Shown here: positions 1 through 8,470 of the stretch, piece after piece | Layout of the letters: the number at the start of each line of letters is the position of its first letter | Position numbering within the stretch: position 1 is the first letter of the stretch | Source: Pseudomonas sp. NFIX28 | Lineage (GTDB): Bacteria; Pseudomonadota; Gammaproteobacteria; Pseudomonadales; Pseudomonadaceae | DNA length: 64,000 bases | NCBI RefSeq assembly: GCF_900107395.1 | Contig: NZ_FNPW01000001.1 | Span: forward strand, 592,077-656,076 | Direction: 5' to 3' | Position numbers and translations under genes: made by a program | The notes under the pieces: model-generated | The model's database searches: none | What the model was told of the DNA's origin: nothing | What the model saw: only the letters and a program-made list of their open reading frames with translations

Positions 1-39
1 CAATAAGGCAGGTGAAGCGTTCCCAGGACGAGGTGTGTG

Positions 40-945
40 ATGTTGAAAATCCAACGTTTATTGCTCATTGCACCGACGCAAATGGCCCGCACCCCGGCGT
101 TCGACCGAGCGCAGGCGCTGGCCCGGGCAACCGGCGCGATGTTGCATATGGTCGCTTTCGATCACGTCAACGCGCTGGCGGTGGCCGGCCTGTTCGACCA
201 TGACGCCATGACCCAGGCCCGCGAAGGCTACCTGCAGGTGCACCGGCACTGGCTGGAACAGCAGGCGCGCCTGCAACGGTGCGAAGGCTTGCGGGTGACC
301 AGCGAGGTGGTGTGGTCCAGGTTCAGCCTGGCGCACGTGCTGGACTACGCCAACGACTTCCACGCCGACCTGGTGATCAAGGACATGCAATCCGTGCCGG
401 CCTTCGACCGGGTATTTCATCGCCCGCTGGATTGGCTGTTGCTGCGCGATTGCCCGGCCCCCTTGCACCTGGTGGCCGGCGCGGAAAACCCCAAGCCGCT
501 GAAGATCCTCGCCGCCATCGATCTGTCGCACCTGGAGGATCTGACCCAGGGGCTCAATGAGCGGATTCTCACGCTGGCCTCGACACTGGCCGTGGCCTGC
601 GATGCCTCCTTGCACATGCTCAATGTCGGCAATTGGTCGGTGTTCGGTGACGCCCTGGCGAGCGTGCCGACCTCGAGCCTGGACGACAGCCTGCGAGACG
701 CGGTCAACGATGCCCAGCAAGAGGCGTTCGAGGCGCTGGCCGAGCACTATGGGATCGAGGCGTCGCACCGCCATGTGCTGAGCGGCATTCCCCACCGGGT
801 GATCGGGCAGTTTGCCCGCAGGCAGGCCTTCGACATGGTCGTACTGGGCACGGCCTCGCGTCATGGCGTGGATATTTTTCTCGGCGGTACTGCCGAGAAC
901 GTGCTGCATCACGCACCGTGCAGCCTGACGGTCGTCAAGCCGTAG
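40..945 (+). CDS. Two-domain universal stress protein
   Basis: A 301-residue cytoplasmic protein with two Usp domains in tandem, the arrangement of the E. coli UspE type. The N-terminal half contains the family-typical stretches IAPTQMARTPAFDRA and LDWLLLRDCPAPLHLV. The C-terminal half ends in GTASRHGVDIFLGGTAENV, the G-x2-G-x9-G(S/T) nucleotide-binding pattern of ATP-binding Usp proteins. ATG at 40 is preferred because GGACGAGG lies just upstream; an in-frame GTG sits at 37. It is closely similar to the Usp genes at 5163-6089 and 6354-7271, so the three are paralogues. In Pseudomonas such proteins support survival under oxygen limitation; that role here is inferred. Only 39 bases of upstream sequence are visible, so its promoter cannot be judged. 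Confidence 0.9.
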   Translation: MLKIQRLLLIAPTQMARTPAFDRAQALARATGAMLHMVAFDHVNALAVAGLFDHDAMTQAREGYLQVHRHWLEQQARLQRCEGLRVTSEVVWSRFSLAHVLDYANDFHADLVIKDMQSVPAFDRVFHRPLDWLLLRDCPAPLHLVAGAENPKPLKILAAIDLSHLEDLTQGLNERILTLASTLAVACDASLHMLNVGNWSVFGDALASVPTSSLDDSLRDAVNDAQQEAFEALAEHYGIEASHRHVLSGIPHRVIGQFARRQAFDMVVLGTASRHGVDIFLGGTAENVLHHAPCSLTVVKP

Positions 946-982
946 CCGGGGCCCGGTGAAAAGCGCACGAGTGCGCTGCGGC

Positions 983-996
983 TTGATAAAAGTCAA
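983..996 (+). promoter_or_regulatory. ANR/FNR-like box before the metallo-hydrolase
   Basis: TTGATAAAAGTCAA matches TTGAT-N4-ATCAA with one mismatch. It lies 60 bases before the ATG at 1057, a suitable place for activation by the oxygen sensor ANR. Confidence 0.65.
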
Positions 997-1056
997 CCGC
1001 GCGCCCGGCCAAAGGAGCGATCAATAGCACTCCCATGTGGGTTCAAGGAGAAGGCC

Positions 1057-2445
1057 ATGCGTATGACATTTCTCGGCGCCGCCGGTACGGTCACCGGCAG
1101 CAAGTACCTGTTGGAGCATGCCGGCCAGCATCTGCTGATCGATTGCGGGCTGTTCCAGGGCTACAAGCAGCTGCGGTTGCATAACTGGGACCCGTTCCAG
1201 CTACCGGTTCACGACCTGGATGCCATTGTGCTGACCCATGCCCACCTGGACCACAGCGGCTACCTGCCGGTATTGGCGCGCAATGGCTATCGCGGCCCGG
1301 TCTATGCCACGCCCGCGACCTGCGAGCTGGTGAAAATCCTCCTGCGCGACAGCGGCCGCCTGCAGGAGGAAGAAGCCGAGTTCGCCAATCGCCATGGCTA
1401 TTCGAAACATACCCCGGCGCTGCCGCTGTATACCGAGCAGGACGCGGAGCGCGCCCTGAAGCTGCTGCGGCCAATGGAGTTGCACCACCGGGTGGATATC
1501 CTGCTGGGAATCAGCATCCAGTTGCGCTGCGCCGGGCACATTCTCGGGGCGGCCACGGTGGAGGTCGTGGCCGACGGCGTCACGCTGGTCTGCTCCGGGG
1601 ACCTGGGGCGGCCGAACGACCCCTTGATGCTTGCCCCGGAAACCATCGAACAGACCGATTATTTATTGGTCGAGTCGACCTACGGCGACCGTCGGCACCC
1701 TGCCGAATCGCCGGAGGAACAACTGGCGCAGGTCATCAACCGCACCGCCATGCGCCATGGCATCACCCTGGTTCCGTCGTTCGCGGTCGGGCGCGCGCAG
1801 TTGCTGATGTATCACCTGTACCGCTTGCTGCAAAAGCGCGCGATTCCCGACCTGCCGATCTACCTCAACAGCCCCATGGCCACCGATGTCACGCGGCTGT
1901 ACCAGCGCTTTCGCAGTGAACACCGCCTCTCTCCGCAGGAGTGCGAAGGCATGTGCCATGTGGCGCATTTCGTGCGCACCACCCAGGAGTCGATCGATCT
2001 CGACCTGCAGCGCACGCCGGCGGTCATTATCGCCGCCAGTGGCATGGCCACCGGCGGCCGGGTGATCCACCACCTCAAGGCCCTGGCGCCCAACCCGCTC
2101 AATACGCTGCTGGTGCCGGGCTTCCAGGCCGGCGGCACGCGCGGCGCGCAGATTGTCGCCGGCGCCGAGTCGGTGCGCATCCATGGCAAGGACGTGCCGA
2201 TCCGGGCCGAAGTGGTGCCGATGGAAACCTTGTCGGCGCATGCCGACGCCGATGAAATCATGCAATGGCTGCGCGGCTTCAAGCGGCCGCCGAAACACAC
2301 GTTCGTGGTGCACGGCGAGCCCAACGCCTCGGATGTGTTGCGCCGGCGCATCAGCCAGGAACTAGGCTGGTCGGTCTCGGTGCCGGAATACCGTGACAGC
2401 GTCGAGCTGTCGCACATCGAGCAGCCGTTGCCGCTGTTTTCCTGA
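1057..2445 (+). CDS. MBL-fold beta-CASP metallo-hydrolase (RNA-processing type)
   Basis: A 462-residue cytoplasmic protein of the CPSF73/YSH1-like family, whose members cut RNA with a two-metal centre. The HxHxDH motif is at residues 61-66 (THAHLDH). Further metal-ligand regions are CAGHILGAA and CSGDLGRP. The beta-CASP part shows SFAVGRAQ, ASGMATGGR and SAHAD, and the end carries VVHGE. Length is normal for the family. ATG 1057 follows AAGGAGAAGGCC, a strong ribosome site. Gene position behind an ANR-like box and among Usp genes suggests RNA turnover under low oxygen, which is inference. The exact substrate cannot be read from sequence. Confidence 0.88.
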   Translation: MRMTFLGAAGTVTGSKYLLEHAGQHLLIDCGLFQGYKQLRLHNWDPFQLPVHDLDAIVLTHAHLDHSGYLPVLARNGYRGPVYATPATCELVKILLRDSGRLQEEEAEFANRHGYSKHTPALPLYTEQDAERALKLLRPMELHHRVDILLGISIQLRCAGHILGAATVEVVADGVTLVCSGDLGRPNDPLMLAPETIEQTDYLLVESTYGDRRHPAESPEEQLAQVINRTAMRHGITLVPSFAVGRAQLLMYHLYRLLQKRAIPDLPIYLNSPMATDVTRLYQRFRSEHRLSPQECEGMCHVAHFVRTTQESIDLDLQRTPAVIIAASGMATGGRVIHHLKALAPNPLNTLLVPGFQAGGTRGAQIVAGAESVRIHGKDVPIRAEVVPMETLSAHADADEIMQWLRGFKRPPKHTFVVHGEPNASDVLRRRISQELGWSVSVPEYRDSVELSHIEQPLPLFS

Positions 2446-2450
2446 ACCAC

Positions 2451-2485
2451 AAAAAAGCCCCTTGCCGGTTTGCCGGCAAGGGGCT
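2451..2485 (-). terminator. Rho-independent terminator, leftward
   Basis: A 13-bp perfect stem (2456-2468 with 2473-2485), loop TTTG, followed on the minus strand by a run of T (A-run 2451-2456). It belongs to the truncated hsp20 gene and may also stop rightward transcripts from the metallo-hydrolase. Confidence 0.8.
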
Positions 2486-2496
2486 GGCTGGCCGGT

Positions 2497-2655
2497 TCAC
2501 TCGCCCTTGATCGGTACCACCTGGTCGGCTTGCATGGCGTCGGTTTTTTTCGGCAGGGAAATGTTCAATACGCCCTTGCTGAAGCTGGCCTCGATCTTCT
2601 CGGCATCGACGCCCTTGGGCAGGTTGAACATCCGCTCAAAGGAGCCGTATTTAAG
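2497..2655 (-). pseudogene. Truncated Hsp20 small heat-shock protein (C-terminal remnant)
   Basis: The minus strand encodes about 52 residues ending the alpha-crystallin domain: LKYGSFERMFNLPKGV, then AEKIEASFSKGVLNISLPKK, ending IKGE and TGA. These are the last strands of a class-A-like Hsp20. The homology stops sharply at about 2655, where an in-frame stop (complement of 2656-2658) replaces the expected N-terminal half. No start codon or ribosome site fits. The stop and terminator are intact, so the 5' part was lost by deletion or replacement. In related Pseudomonas, Hsp20 genes commonly sit near Usp and metallo-hydrolase genes, so the LysR/SDR/reductase cassette next door probably marks the replacement point (inference). 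Confidence 0.8.
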
Positions 2656-2718
2656 TCAGAACCAGGAAAAATTCCGCCAGCCCCCCGGCCAGCCGGGCAC
2701 CAACGGCGTGCCCGGGCT

Positions 2719-3645
2719 TCAGCGGCCAGCGGCGAAGCGCTCGGCCCATTGCTGCTGGCGGGCGTGATCGACCAGCAGATCGACGAACACCCGGGTCTTG
2801 GCCGGCAGCAGCTTGTGCCCGGCGAAGTACAGCGAGATCGGCCCGGCGTCGACATGCCAGTCCGGCAGCACCCGCTCCAGGGCGCCGCTTTGCAGGTGAC
2901 CAAGCACATCCGGAACCGCCAGCAAGGCGATGCCCAGCCCCATGAGGGCACTCTGGCAAAGCGCTTGCGGGTCGTTGACCAGCAAGCGCGGGCGCAACTC
3001 CAGGGCCTGGCGCTGCTGCCTGGGGCCCTGGAGCATCCAGCTGCGCACCTTGCCGCTTTGCAGGGAGCGCATGGCCAGGTGCTCGAGCCCGCTCAACTGC
3101 TCCGGGCTCCGCACGGCAGGGTGCCTGGACAAGTAGCCCGGCGAAGCCACGAGGACCAGGTGCGCGGGCGCCAGATCCCTGGCGACCACGCCGGGCGCAA
3201 GCTCGATCCCGCCGCCGATGGCGACATCGAAGCCATCGGCAATCAGTTCTACCTGGCGATTATCGAAGTGCCATTCGGGCACCACCGCCGGATAGCGCTG
3301 CAAGAACTGCGGCATCAACGGCAGCAGGTAGTCGCGACCAAAGGCCGGCGCCGCGGAAATACGCAACACCCCGGCCGGTTCTCCGGCGTGGCTGGTCACA
3401 TCGGCAATCGCCGCCTGGACCGTCTCCAGGCCGTCCCCGAGATTCCCCAGAAAACGCTCCCCAGCCTCGGTCAGGGCCAGACGGCGAGTGCTGCGCTGGA
3501 ACAGGCGCACCCCGAGGTTGGCCTCCAGTTGGGCAACGTTCCTGCTCACCGCGGCCGGGGTGATTCCCAGGCGCCGCGCCGCGGCGGAGAAGCTGCCGGC
3601 CTCGGCGCTGCGAACGAAGGATTGCAGGTTGGCCAGGGTTTCCAT
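2719..3645 (-). CDS. LysR-family transcriptional regulator
   Basis: A 308-residue regulator. The N-terminal winged helix-turn-helix is clear (METLANLQSFVRSAEAGSF, AAARRLGITPAAVSRNVAQLE, then LFQRSTRRLALTEAG), followed by a substrate-binding-like effector domain from about residue 90. The start at 3645 is preferred over the longer frame because it gives the standard LysR N terminus and follows GAAGGT. It is divergent from the SDR gene at 3756 with a gap of about 110 bases, the usual arrangement for a LysR protein controlling its neighbour. The effector is unknown; the likely targets are the SDR/reductase pair and itself. Confidence 0.9.
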   Translation of the reverse strand: METLANLQSFVRSAEAGSFSAAARRLGITPAAVSRNVAQLEANLGVRLFQRSTRRLALTEAGERFLGNLGDGLETVQAAIADVTSHAGEPAGVLRISAAPAFGRDYLLPLMPQFLQRYPAVVPEWHFDNRQVELIADGFDVAIGGGIELAPGVVARDLAPAHLVLVASPGYLSRHPAVRSPEQLSGLEHLAMRSLQSGKVRSWMLQGPRQQRQALELRPRLLVNDPQALCQSALMGLGIALLAVPDVLGHLQSGALERVLPDWHVDAGPISLYFAGHKLLPAKTRVFVDLLVDHARQQQWAERFAAGR

Positions 3646-3755
3646 GAGCGATACCTTCAAGTGAATGTTGAAAGTGATTCTAGCCACTGCCTACTACTTG
3701 ATGAAAATGAAACAGCGTTTCATAGCCTCGTCAACCACCAGTCGAGGCTCACACC

Positions 3756-4508
3756 ATGAACCCTGCAACTCTTCCACTCACCGGCAAGGTCGCCATCGTC
3801 ACCGGCGGCTCGCGCAGCATCGGCGCGGCCATTGCCAAGCGCCTGGCCGCGGACGGCGCCGCTGTCGCCATTACCTACAACGCCTCGCCAGAGCGCGCCG
3901 CCGCCCTGGTCGCGGATATCACCGCGGCCGGCGGCCAGGCTTTTTCGCTGGCCGCCGACGCTGGCGATCCTGAAGCGGTACGCGCCGCCGTGCAGAGCGT
4001 CGCGGCGCGCTTTGGCAAGGTCGATATCCTGGTCAACAACGCCGGTATCAGCCTGCTCGGCGCCCCCGAAGACATCGCCTTCGAGGACTTCCAGCGCATC
4101 CTGGCGGTGAATGTCAGCGGGGTCTTCGTTGCCACCCAGGAGGCGCTCAAGCACATGGGGCAGGGCGGGCGAATCATCCATATCGGCAGCTCGATGGTGC
4201 AATACAGCGCGTTCGCCACAGCCTCCGTCTACACCCTGACCAAGGGCGCCGTGGCGGGCTTCAGTCGCGGCCTGGTGCGGGACCTTGGGCCGCGCGGCAT
4301 TACCGTGAACACCGTCCACCCCGGGCCGACCGACAGCGACATGAACCCCGCCGATGGCCCGGTGGCGGATTTCGTCCGTCCCCATATCGCCGTGGGCCGT
4401 TACGGCGCCGGGCAGGACATCGCCAGCGCAGTGGCCTACCTGGCCAGCGCCGAAGCCAGTTTTGTCACGGGTGCCGAATTAATCGTCGATGGCGGTTTCA
4501 CTGCCTAA
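3756..4508 (+). CDS. SDR-family oxidoreductase
   Basis: A 250-residue classical short-chain dehydrogenase/reductase. Visible motifs are the TGGSRSIG cofactor loop near residue 16, NNAG in the middle, the catalytic serine in IGSSM and YTLTK (YxxxK). The C terminus VDGGF is typical of FabG-like members. The substrate is not predictable. ATG 3756 gives a full N terminus. The stop lies just before the ribosome site of the next gene, so the two are co-transcribed, and the pair is divergent from the LysR regulator. Confidence 0.9.
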   Translation: MNPATLPLTGKVAIVTGGSRSIGAAIAKRLAADGAAVAITYNASPERAAALVADITAAGGQAFSLAADAGDPEAVRAAVQSVAARFGKVDILVNNAGISLLGAPEDIAFEDFQRILAVNVSGVFVATQEALKHMGQGGRIIHIGSSMVQYSAFATASVYTLTKGAVAGFSRGLVRDLGPRGITVNTVHPGPTDSDMNPADGPVADFVRPHIAVGRYGAGQDIASAVAYLASAEASFVTGAELIVDGGFTA

Positions 4509-4518
4509 GGAGTGCGTC

Positions 4519-5112
4519 ATGAGCATTAGCATCATTGGAGCAGGAGCCATCGGCAGCGCAATCGCCAGATTGCTGACGAACACCGGCCTGGAAATCAGCA
4601 TTGCCAACAGCCGCGGCCCCGAAAGCCTGAAGCCGCTGGTCGCCGAACTGGGGCCCAGGGCGCGAGCCGTCAGCCTGGAGCAGGCAGCCGCGGCAGACCT
4701 GGTGTTCCTGGCGGTGAACTGGTCGAAGATCCCGGCGGCACTGGCCGGCCTGGGGCCTTGGGAGGGAAGGATAGTGGTGGACGCCAACAACCCGATCGAA
4801 GCGCCACTGTTCAAGCCTTTCGAGCTGGGAGGCGAACCTTCGACCCAGGTCGTGGCGCGCATGCTGCCCGGTGCGCGGGTGGTCAAGGCATTCAACCACC
4901 TGACCCCGAACTTGCTGGCCAACCCGGGCGCCGAAGGTGGCAAGCGGCTGTTGTTCGTCTCCGGGGAACAGGCGGACGCCAAGCGGCAGGTCATCGAGCT
5001 GATCACCCAACTGGGTTTTCATGGCATCGACCTGGGAAATTTGCAGCAAGGGCAACTGGCGCAGTTTCCCGGCGGGCCCTTGCCGGCGCTGAACCTGGTC
5101 AAGCATGGCTGA
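4519..5112 (+). CDS. NADP-dependent F420-reductase-like oxidoreductase
   Basis: A 197-residue protein of the NADP oxidoreductase, coenzyme-F420-dependent family. It starts with a dinucleotide-binding loop, ISIIGAGAIGSAIARLL, continues with SRGPESL and VVDANNPIE, and has KAFNHL in the middle. Pseudomonads lack F420, so the bacterial members are thought to reduce other substrates with NADPH. ATG 4519 is chosen for AAGGAG seven bases upstream, right after the SDR stop. It forms a two-gene operon with the SDR under probable LysR control. Confidence 0.85.
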   Translation: MSISIIGAGAIGSAIARLLTNTGLEISIANSRGPESLKPLVAELGPRARAVSLEQAAAADLVFLAVNWSKIPAALAGLGPWEGRIVVDANNPIEAPLFKPFELGGEPSTQVVARMLPGARVVKAFNHLTPNLLANPGAEGGKRLLFVSGEQADAKRQVIELITQLGFHGIDLGNLQQGQLAQFPGGPLPALNLVKHG

Positions 5113-5145
5113 GGACAAGGCCGGTGCATGCCGGCCTTGCTGTCC
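5113..5145. terminator. Hairpin between convergent genes, possible bidirectional terminator
   Basis: GGACAAGGCCGG (5113-5124) pairs with CCGGCCTTGCTGTCC (5131-5145) with one bulge region. There is no T-run on either side, so termination is only probable. It lies between the convergent reductase and Usp genes. Confidence 0.45.
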
Positions 5146-5162
5146 CGCGCCGAGGCGCTGGG

Positions 5163-6089
5163 TCAGCTGCTCAGTTGCTGGGGTGAAATCACCCACACGC
5201 TGCAGGGCATCTTGTACAACAGGTGCTCCACGGTGCTGCCGATCAAGCGTCCCATGCGGCGATGGCCGACCCTGCCCATGACAATCAGGTCCACGTCATA
5301 GGCCTCGGCGTAGCTGGCAAGGACCTTGGCCGGGTTGCCCATGATCATGTGCTGGCGCTCCGCGGGAATGCCGTTGCGTTCCGCCAGCTCATTGAAGGCT
5401 TCGCTTTGCGCATCGAACAGGGTCCTGGCCTTGCTGGTGGAGAAAAACGTCGAGCTCTGGTCGAAGTTGAATTCGTCGGCGCCGATGGACGACAGGTCAT
5501 GGGCATAGACTACATCGAGCTCGGCGTTGCAGGCGCTGGCCAGTTTCGACGCTTCGTGCAGTATCCGGTCGTTGAAGTCCTTGTACTGGCCGTCGCGATG
5601 GAACGGGTCGACGGCGGCGACGATCCGGCGTGGCATTGCGTGCTGCACATGGCTGACAAAATGCAGGGGCACCGGGCATTCGCGCAGCAAGTGGACATCC
5701 AGCGGCGTGAATATCACCCGTGACAGCAGCGATTCGTGCTGCAGTGCCTTGATCAGCAGGCTCATGGGCTGCTCTTTGACGTGGATCAGGATCTCCTCCA
5801 AGGGCTTTTCGACCCAGATCGCTTCGGTGGTCACGGTCAGCCCGAGTTTGCGCAGCGGGCGCGCCTGCTCTTCGAGCCAGCGGTGATGGCGCTCGACATA
5901 ACCCAGGCGCATTTGCTCCAGGGCCTGTTCGTTGACCAGGCTGGCCGTCGCCAGGCCTTCCAGGTAGTCGAAGGCGACGATGTGCAGGGCCGCGTCTTCG
6001 GCCTTGGCCAGGGCCGCTGCCCGATCGAAGGCAGGGCTGTGCTCCATCAACGGCGAGGCGACCAGCATGAAACGTGATTGCTCGGACAT
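5163..6089 (-). CDS. Two-domain universal stress protein
   Basis: A 308-residue paralogue of the proteins at 40-945 and 6354-7271. The N-terminal domain holds MLVASPLMEHSPAFDRAAAL and LLRECPVPLHFV; the C-terminal domain ends with MGRVGHRRMGRLIGSTVEHLL, a good G-x2-G-x9-G(S/T) nucleotide-binding pattern. The start at 6089 follows AAGGGAGATGTGTC. It is divergent from the Usp gene at 6354, and the 265-base gap between them holds one perfect and one partial ANR box. This suggests low-oxygen induction of both. Molecular activity is unknown beyond likely nucleotide binding. Confidence 0.9.
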   Translation of the reverse strand: MSEQSRFMLVASPLMEHSPAFDRAAALAKAEDAALHIVAFDYLEGLATASLVNEQALEQMRLGYVERHHRWLEEQARPLRKLGLTVTTEAIWVEKPLEEILIHVKEQPMSLLIKALQHESLLSRVIFTPLDVHLLRECPVPLHFVSHVQHAMPRRIVAAVDPFHRDGQYKDFNDRILHEASKLASACNAELDVVYAHDLSSIGADEFNFDQSSTFFSTSKARTLFDAQSEAFNELAERNGIPAERQHMIMGNPAKVLASYAEAYDVDLIVMGRVGHRRMGRLIGSTVEHLLYKMPCSVWVISPQQLSS

Positions 6090-6183
6090 GACACATCTCC
6101 CTTGGGTAATGGCAGATAACGGCCGCGCGCTTCCTGGGCCGTGAAACCTTGCTGCGATTCTGACGCTGGCCAGGCGCGCGCGT

Positions 6184-6197
6184 TTGATCTGCATCAA
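6184..6197. promoter_or_regulatory. Perfect ANR/FNR box between divergent Usp genes
   Basis: TTGATCTGCATCAA fits TTGAT-N4-ATCAA exactly. It lies 95 bases upstream of the leftward Usp start and 157 bases before the rightward one, so it most likely serves the leftward gene. Confidence 0.75.
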
Positions 6198-6265
6198 CCT
6201 CGTCGAACAAGCGCAAAGCGCAGCTGACGTGCGGTCAACCGCCAGCGTGCCCGTCGAACATCGGG

Positions 6266-6279
6266 CTGACAAAAATCAA
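6266..6279. promoter_or_regulatory. Partial ANR box before the rightward Usp gene
   Basis: CTGACAAAAATCAA has a perfect right half (ATCAA) and a weak left half. Its position, 75 bases before the ATG at 6354, suits activation of that gene. Confidence 0.45.
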
Positions 6280-6353
6280 TTCCCCCGGGCCGGAAAATGC
6301 GCAATCTGCAACTCTGCCTACCGTCTTGAAACGACCCCGTGTCGAGGTGCCCT

Positions 6354-7271
6354 ATGTCGCAGTCCCAGCGTTTATTGTTGATTGCCCCTTCGGCCATGAC
6401 CCGCACACCGGCGTTCGACCGCGCCGCGGCCCTGGCCCGGGCGATGCGGTTGCCGTTGCATATCGTGGCGTTCGATTACCTGCAGGCGCTGGCGGTGGCC
6501 GGGTTGTTCGCTCCCGAGCAGATCGCCCAGGCCCGCGATGGCTATCTGGAGCGCCACCGGCACTGGCTCGAGGCGCAAGCCGAGGCGATGGCGCAGCACG
6601 GCATCGAAGCCACCTGCGATGTGGTCTGGGTGCAGCATCCGTTCGAGGAGATCCTGCACTTCATCAACGAGCTGCCCTTGGCCCTGATCATCAAGGACGC
6701 CGAGCACGAGCCTGCCTTGAAGCGGGTGTTTTTCACCCCGCTGGATTGGCAACTGCTGCGCGATTGCCCGGTGCCGGTGCACCTGGTGACCCACGCCCTC
6801 AACCCGCGGCCGCGCAACGTGCTGGCCATCGTCGATGTGTTGCGCAGCGAAGAACAGGACATGATTTTCAACGACCAGATCATCGACGCCGCGGTGAAGC
6901 TGGCCGAGCAATGCGCGGCCGGGCTGGAGCTGGTGCATGTGTATGACTGGGCCGCGGTGTACGCCCAGGACATGGGCGGCGGGGTGTTGCCAATGACCAT
7001 GGGCGTCTATGAAATGCTCGGCGAGGCGCAGTACGAGGCGTTCTCCGCCCTGGCCGAACGCCATGGGGTGCCCGCGCCAAACCGCCATTTCATCGAGGGA
7101 ACGCCGCTGTCGTGCATCTGCGACTTCGCCGTTGCGCACCGCACCGATGTCATTGTCATGGGAACCGTGCAGCACAGGGGGCTGAGCAAGCTTTTGGGAA
7201 GCACCGCCGAACAGCTGCTGCATCGCGCGCCGTGCAGCATCCTGGCGATCAAGCCGGAGCAGAGGCTTTAA
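6354..7271 (+). CDS. Two-domain universal stress protein
   Basis: A 305-residue protein with two Usp domains, very similar along its length to the product of 40-945 (for instance LLLIAPSAMTRTPAFDRAAA and LDWQLLRDCPVPVHLV). The C-terminal nucleotide-binding pattern is MGTVQHRGLSKLLGSTAEQLL. ATG 6354 follows GAGGTGCCCT; a longer frame from 6339 lacks a site. It probably arose by duplication together with the other two Usp genes, and the shared promoter region with ANR boxes suggests induction when oxygen runs out. Confidence 0.9.
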   Translation: MSQSQRLLLIAPSAMTRTPAFDRAAALARAMRLPLHIVAFDYLQALAVAGLFAPEQIAQARDGYLERHRHWLEAQAEAMAQHGIEATCDVVWVQHPFEEILHFINELPLALIIKDAEHEPALKRVFFTPLDWQLLRDCPVPVHLVTHALNPRPRNVLAIVDVLRSEEQDMIFNDQIIDAAVKLAEQCAAGLELVHVYDWAAVYAQDMGGGVLPMTMGVYEMLGEAQYEAFSALAERHGVPAPNRHFIEGTPLSCICDFAVAHRTDVIVMGTVQHRGLSKLLGSTAEQLLHRAPCSILAIKPEQRL

Positions 7272-7530
7272 CCCAGGACTGAATCGCCGGCTGCCGGGGC
7301 GGCCCGCAACGGCAGTAGCCCGCCGCTTGGGCGCGTCAGGCCATGCCGTTGATCGATTCAGAGGGGCCTGCGGGCGGTGTCGCTGATTCGTTGATGGTCA
7401 TGATCGAGGCCTTTGGGGGCAAGGGCCTGAGCCGTATCAACTTTCCGTAATGAGACGACCGCACCGGGTTCTATTCGTCGCTCCGCGGAAAACACCGGCT
7501 TCAATTGGACGCGTTTTGCCGTTTTGCGGA

Positions 7531-7544
7531 TTGATTTTTATCAG
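7531..7544 (+). promoter_or_regulatory. ANR-like box, distal
   Basis: TTGATTTTTATCAG matches TTGAT-N4-ATCAA with one mismatch at the last base. It lies exactly 100 bases upstream of the second box at 7631. Confidence 0.5.
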
Positions 7545-7630
7545 TCGCCGGGTAACCGCCGATAGGCGGTCGCGCCCGCGGGCCAGGGCTTTGCGCTTGG
7601 TCGCGCGGGTTGGCCAGCCGTGGGGATTTG

Positions 7631-7644
7631 TTGATGAAAATCAA
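7631..7644 (+). promoter_or_regulatory. Perfect ANR box, proximal
   Basis: TTGATGAAAATCAA is an exact match to TTGAT-N4-ATCAA, 118 bases before the ATG at 7763. Activation from this site would place the transcript start near 7680. Confidence 0.7.
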
Positions 7645-7762
7645 AGTGGCGCGAGCCGATTCGCGCAAGCTGCGAAACAGCGTCGGCGCACGCCGGGGGC
7701 GGAATCAAAACCCGTCCGCCGCCTTGATCCATGGACGCTATATCGCTTCAGGAGGCATTCCC

Positions 7763-8470
7763 ATGTCCGACAGCTCCTCATCGCACAGCATTTTGCGGGA
7801 TCGGCAAGACGCCGGCCAAAGCTTGGTGGAGCCGTTGCGCGGCTATGCCCAACGCCCCGATGTGATTGTCCTGGCCTTGCCCCGTGGCGGGGTCCCGGTT
7901 GCCTATGAAGTGGCCACGGCCCTGGGCCTGCGCCTGGACCTGATGCTGGTGCGCAAGCTGGGCATGCCCTCGCGCGAGGAGTTCGCCATGGGCGCCATCG
8001 CCAGCGGCGGCATACAGGTCCTCAACGAAGATGCCTTGCGCGTTCATCCGATCGATCAAACCGATTTCGATGCCGTGGTCGCACGGGAAATGCAGGAATT
8101 GCTGCGGCGCGAGCAGGCTTACCGGGGAAATCGGCCCGCGTTGCGGCTCAAGGATCAAGTGGTGATCCTGATCGACGACGGCCTGGCCACGGGCGCCTCG
8201 ATGATGGCCGCGGTTCACGCGGTGCGGGCCCAGGCGCCGGCGCGCATTGTCGTGGCGGTGCCGGTCGCCCCGCTCGAGACGGTGGAGGCGCTGCGCAGCG
8301 AGGTGGATGAGCTGATTTGCCCGCTCACCCCCGAATGGATGATGTCGATCGGCTATTGGTACCTGAATTTCTCCCAGACCGAGGATGCCGAGGTGATCGA
8401 GCTGTTGCAGCGCGCCTGGCAGCGCGAGTCCGTTTCCAATCCCCCAGGCCGGGAGCCCGGCGATGCTTGA
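7763..8470 (+). CDS. Phosphoribosyltransferase-fold protein
   Basis: A 235-residue protein with a type I phosphoribosyltransferase fold. The PRPP-binding loop is VILIDDGLATGASM, and LALPRGGVPVAYEVA and VRKLGMPSREEFAMGAI are typical of the ComF-distant family often found beside hydrolases in stress clusters. ATG 7763 is preceded by AGGAGGCATTCCC; longer readings run through the promoter. The stop overlaps the next gene by eight bases, so the two are coupled. The substrate is unknown. Two ANR-like boxes upstream indicate low-oxygen control. Confidence 0.85.
   Translation: MSDSSSSHSILRDRQDAGQSLVEPLRGYAQRPDVIVLALPRGGVPVAYEVATALGLRLDLMLVRKLGMPSREEFAMGAIASGGIQVLNEDALRVHPIDQTDFDAVVAREMQELLRREQAYRGNRPALRLKDQVVILIDDGLATGASMMAAVHAVRAQAPARIVVAVPVAPLETVEALRSEVDELICPLTPEWMMSIGYWYLNFSQTEDAEVIELLQRAWQRESVSNPPGREPGDA

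Larger units (their letters stand above)
7272..7762 (+). other. Non-coding gap with promoter signals
   Basis: No convincing gene is seen in these 491 bases. The left 250 bases show nothing recognisable. The right half holds two ANR-like boxes (7531 and 7631) serving the phosphoribosyltransferase gene. Confidence 0.5.

Noticed and set aside
2470-3759. A 429-codon plus-strand frame over the LysR gene
   Set aside because: Covers the terminator, the hsp20 relic and LysR in antisense; no family features.
7346-7360. TTGAT near 7349 considered as a further ANR box
   Set aside because: The second half (TCAG one base out of register) does not fit TTGAT-N4-ATCAA spacing.
7450-7908. A 152-codon frame in the promoter region
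   Set aside because: Runs through both ANR boxes and into the PRTase gene in another frame; no ribosome site.
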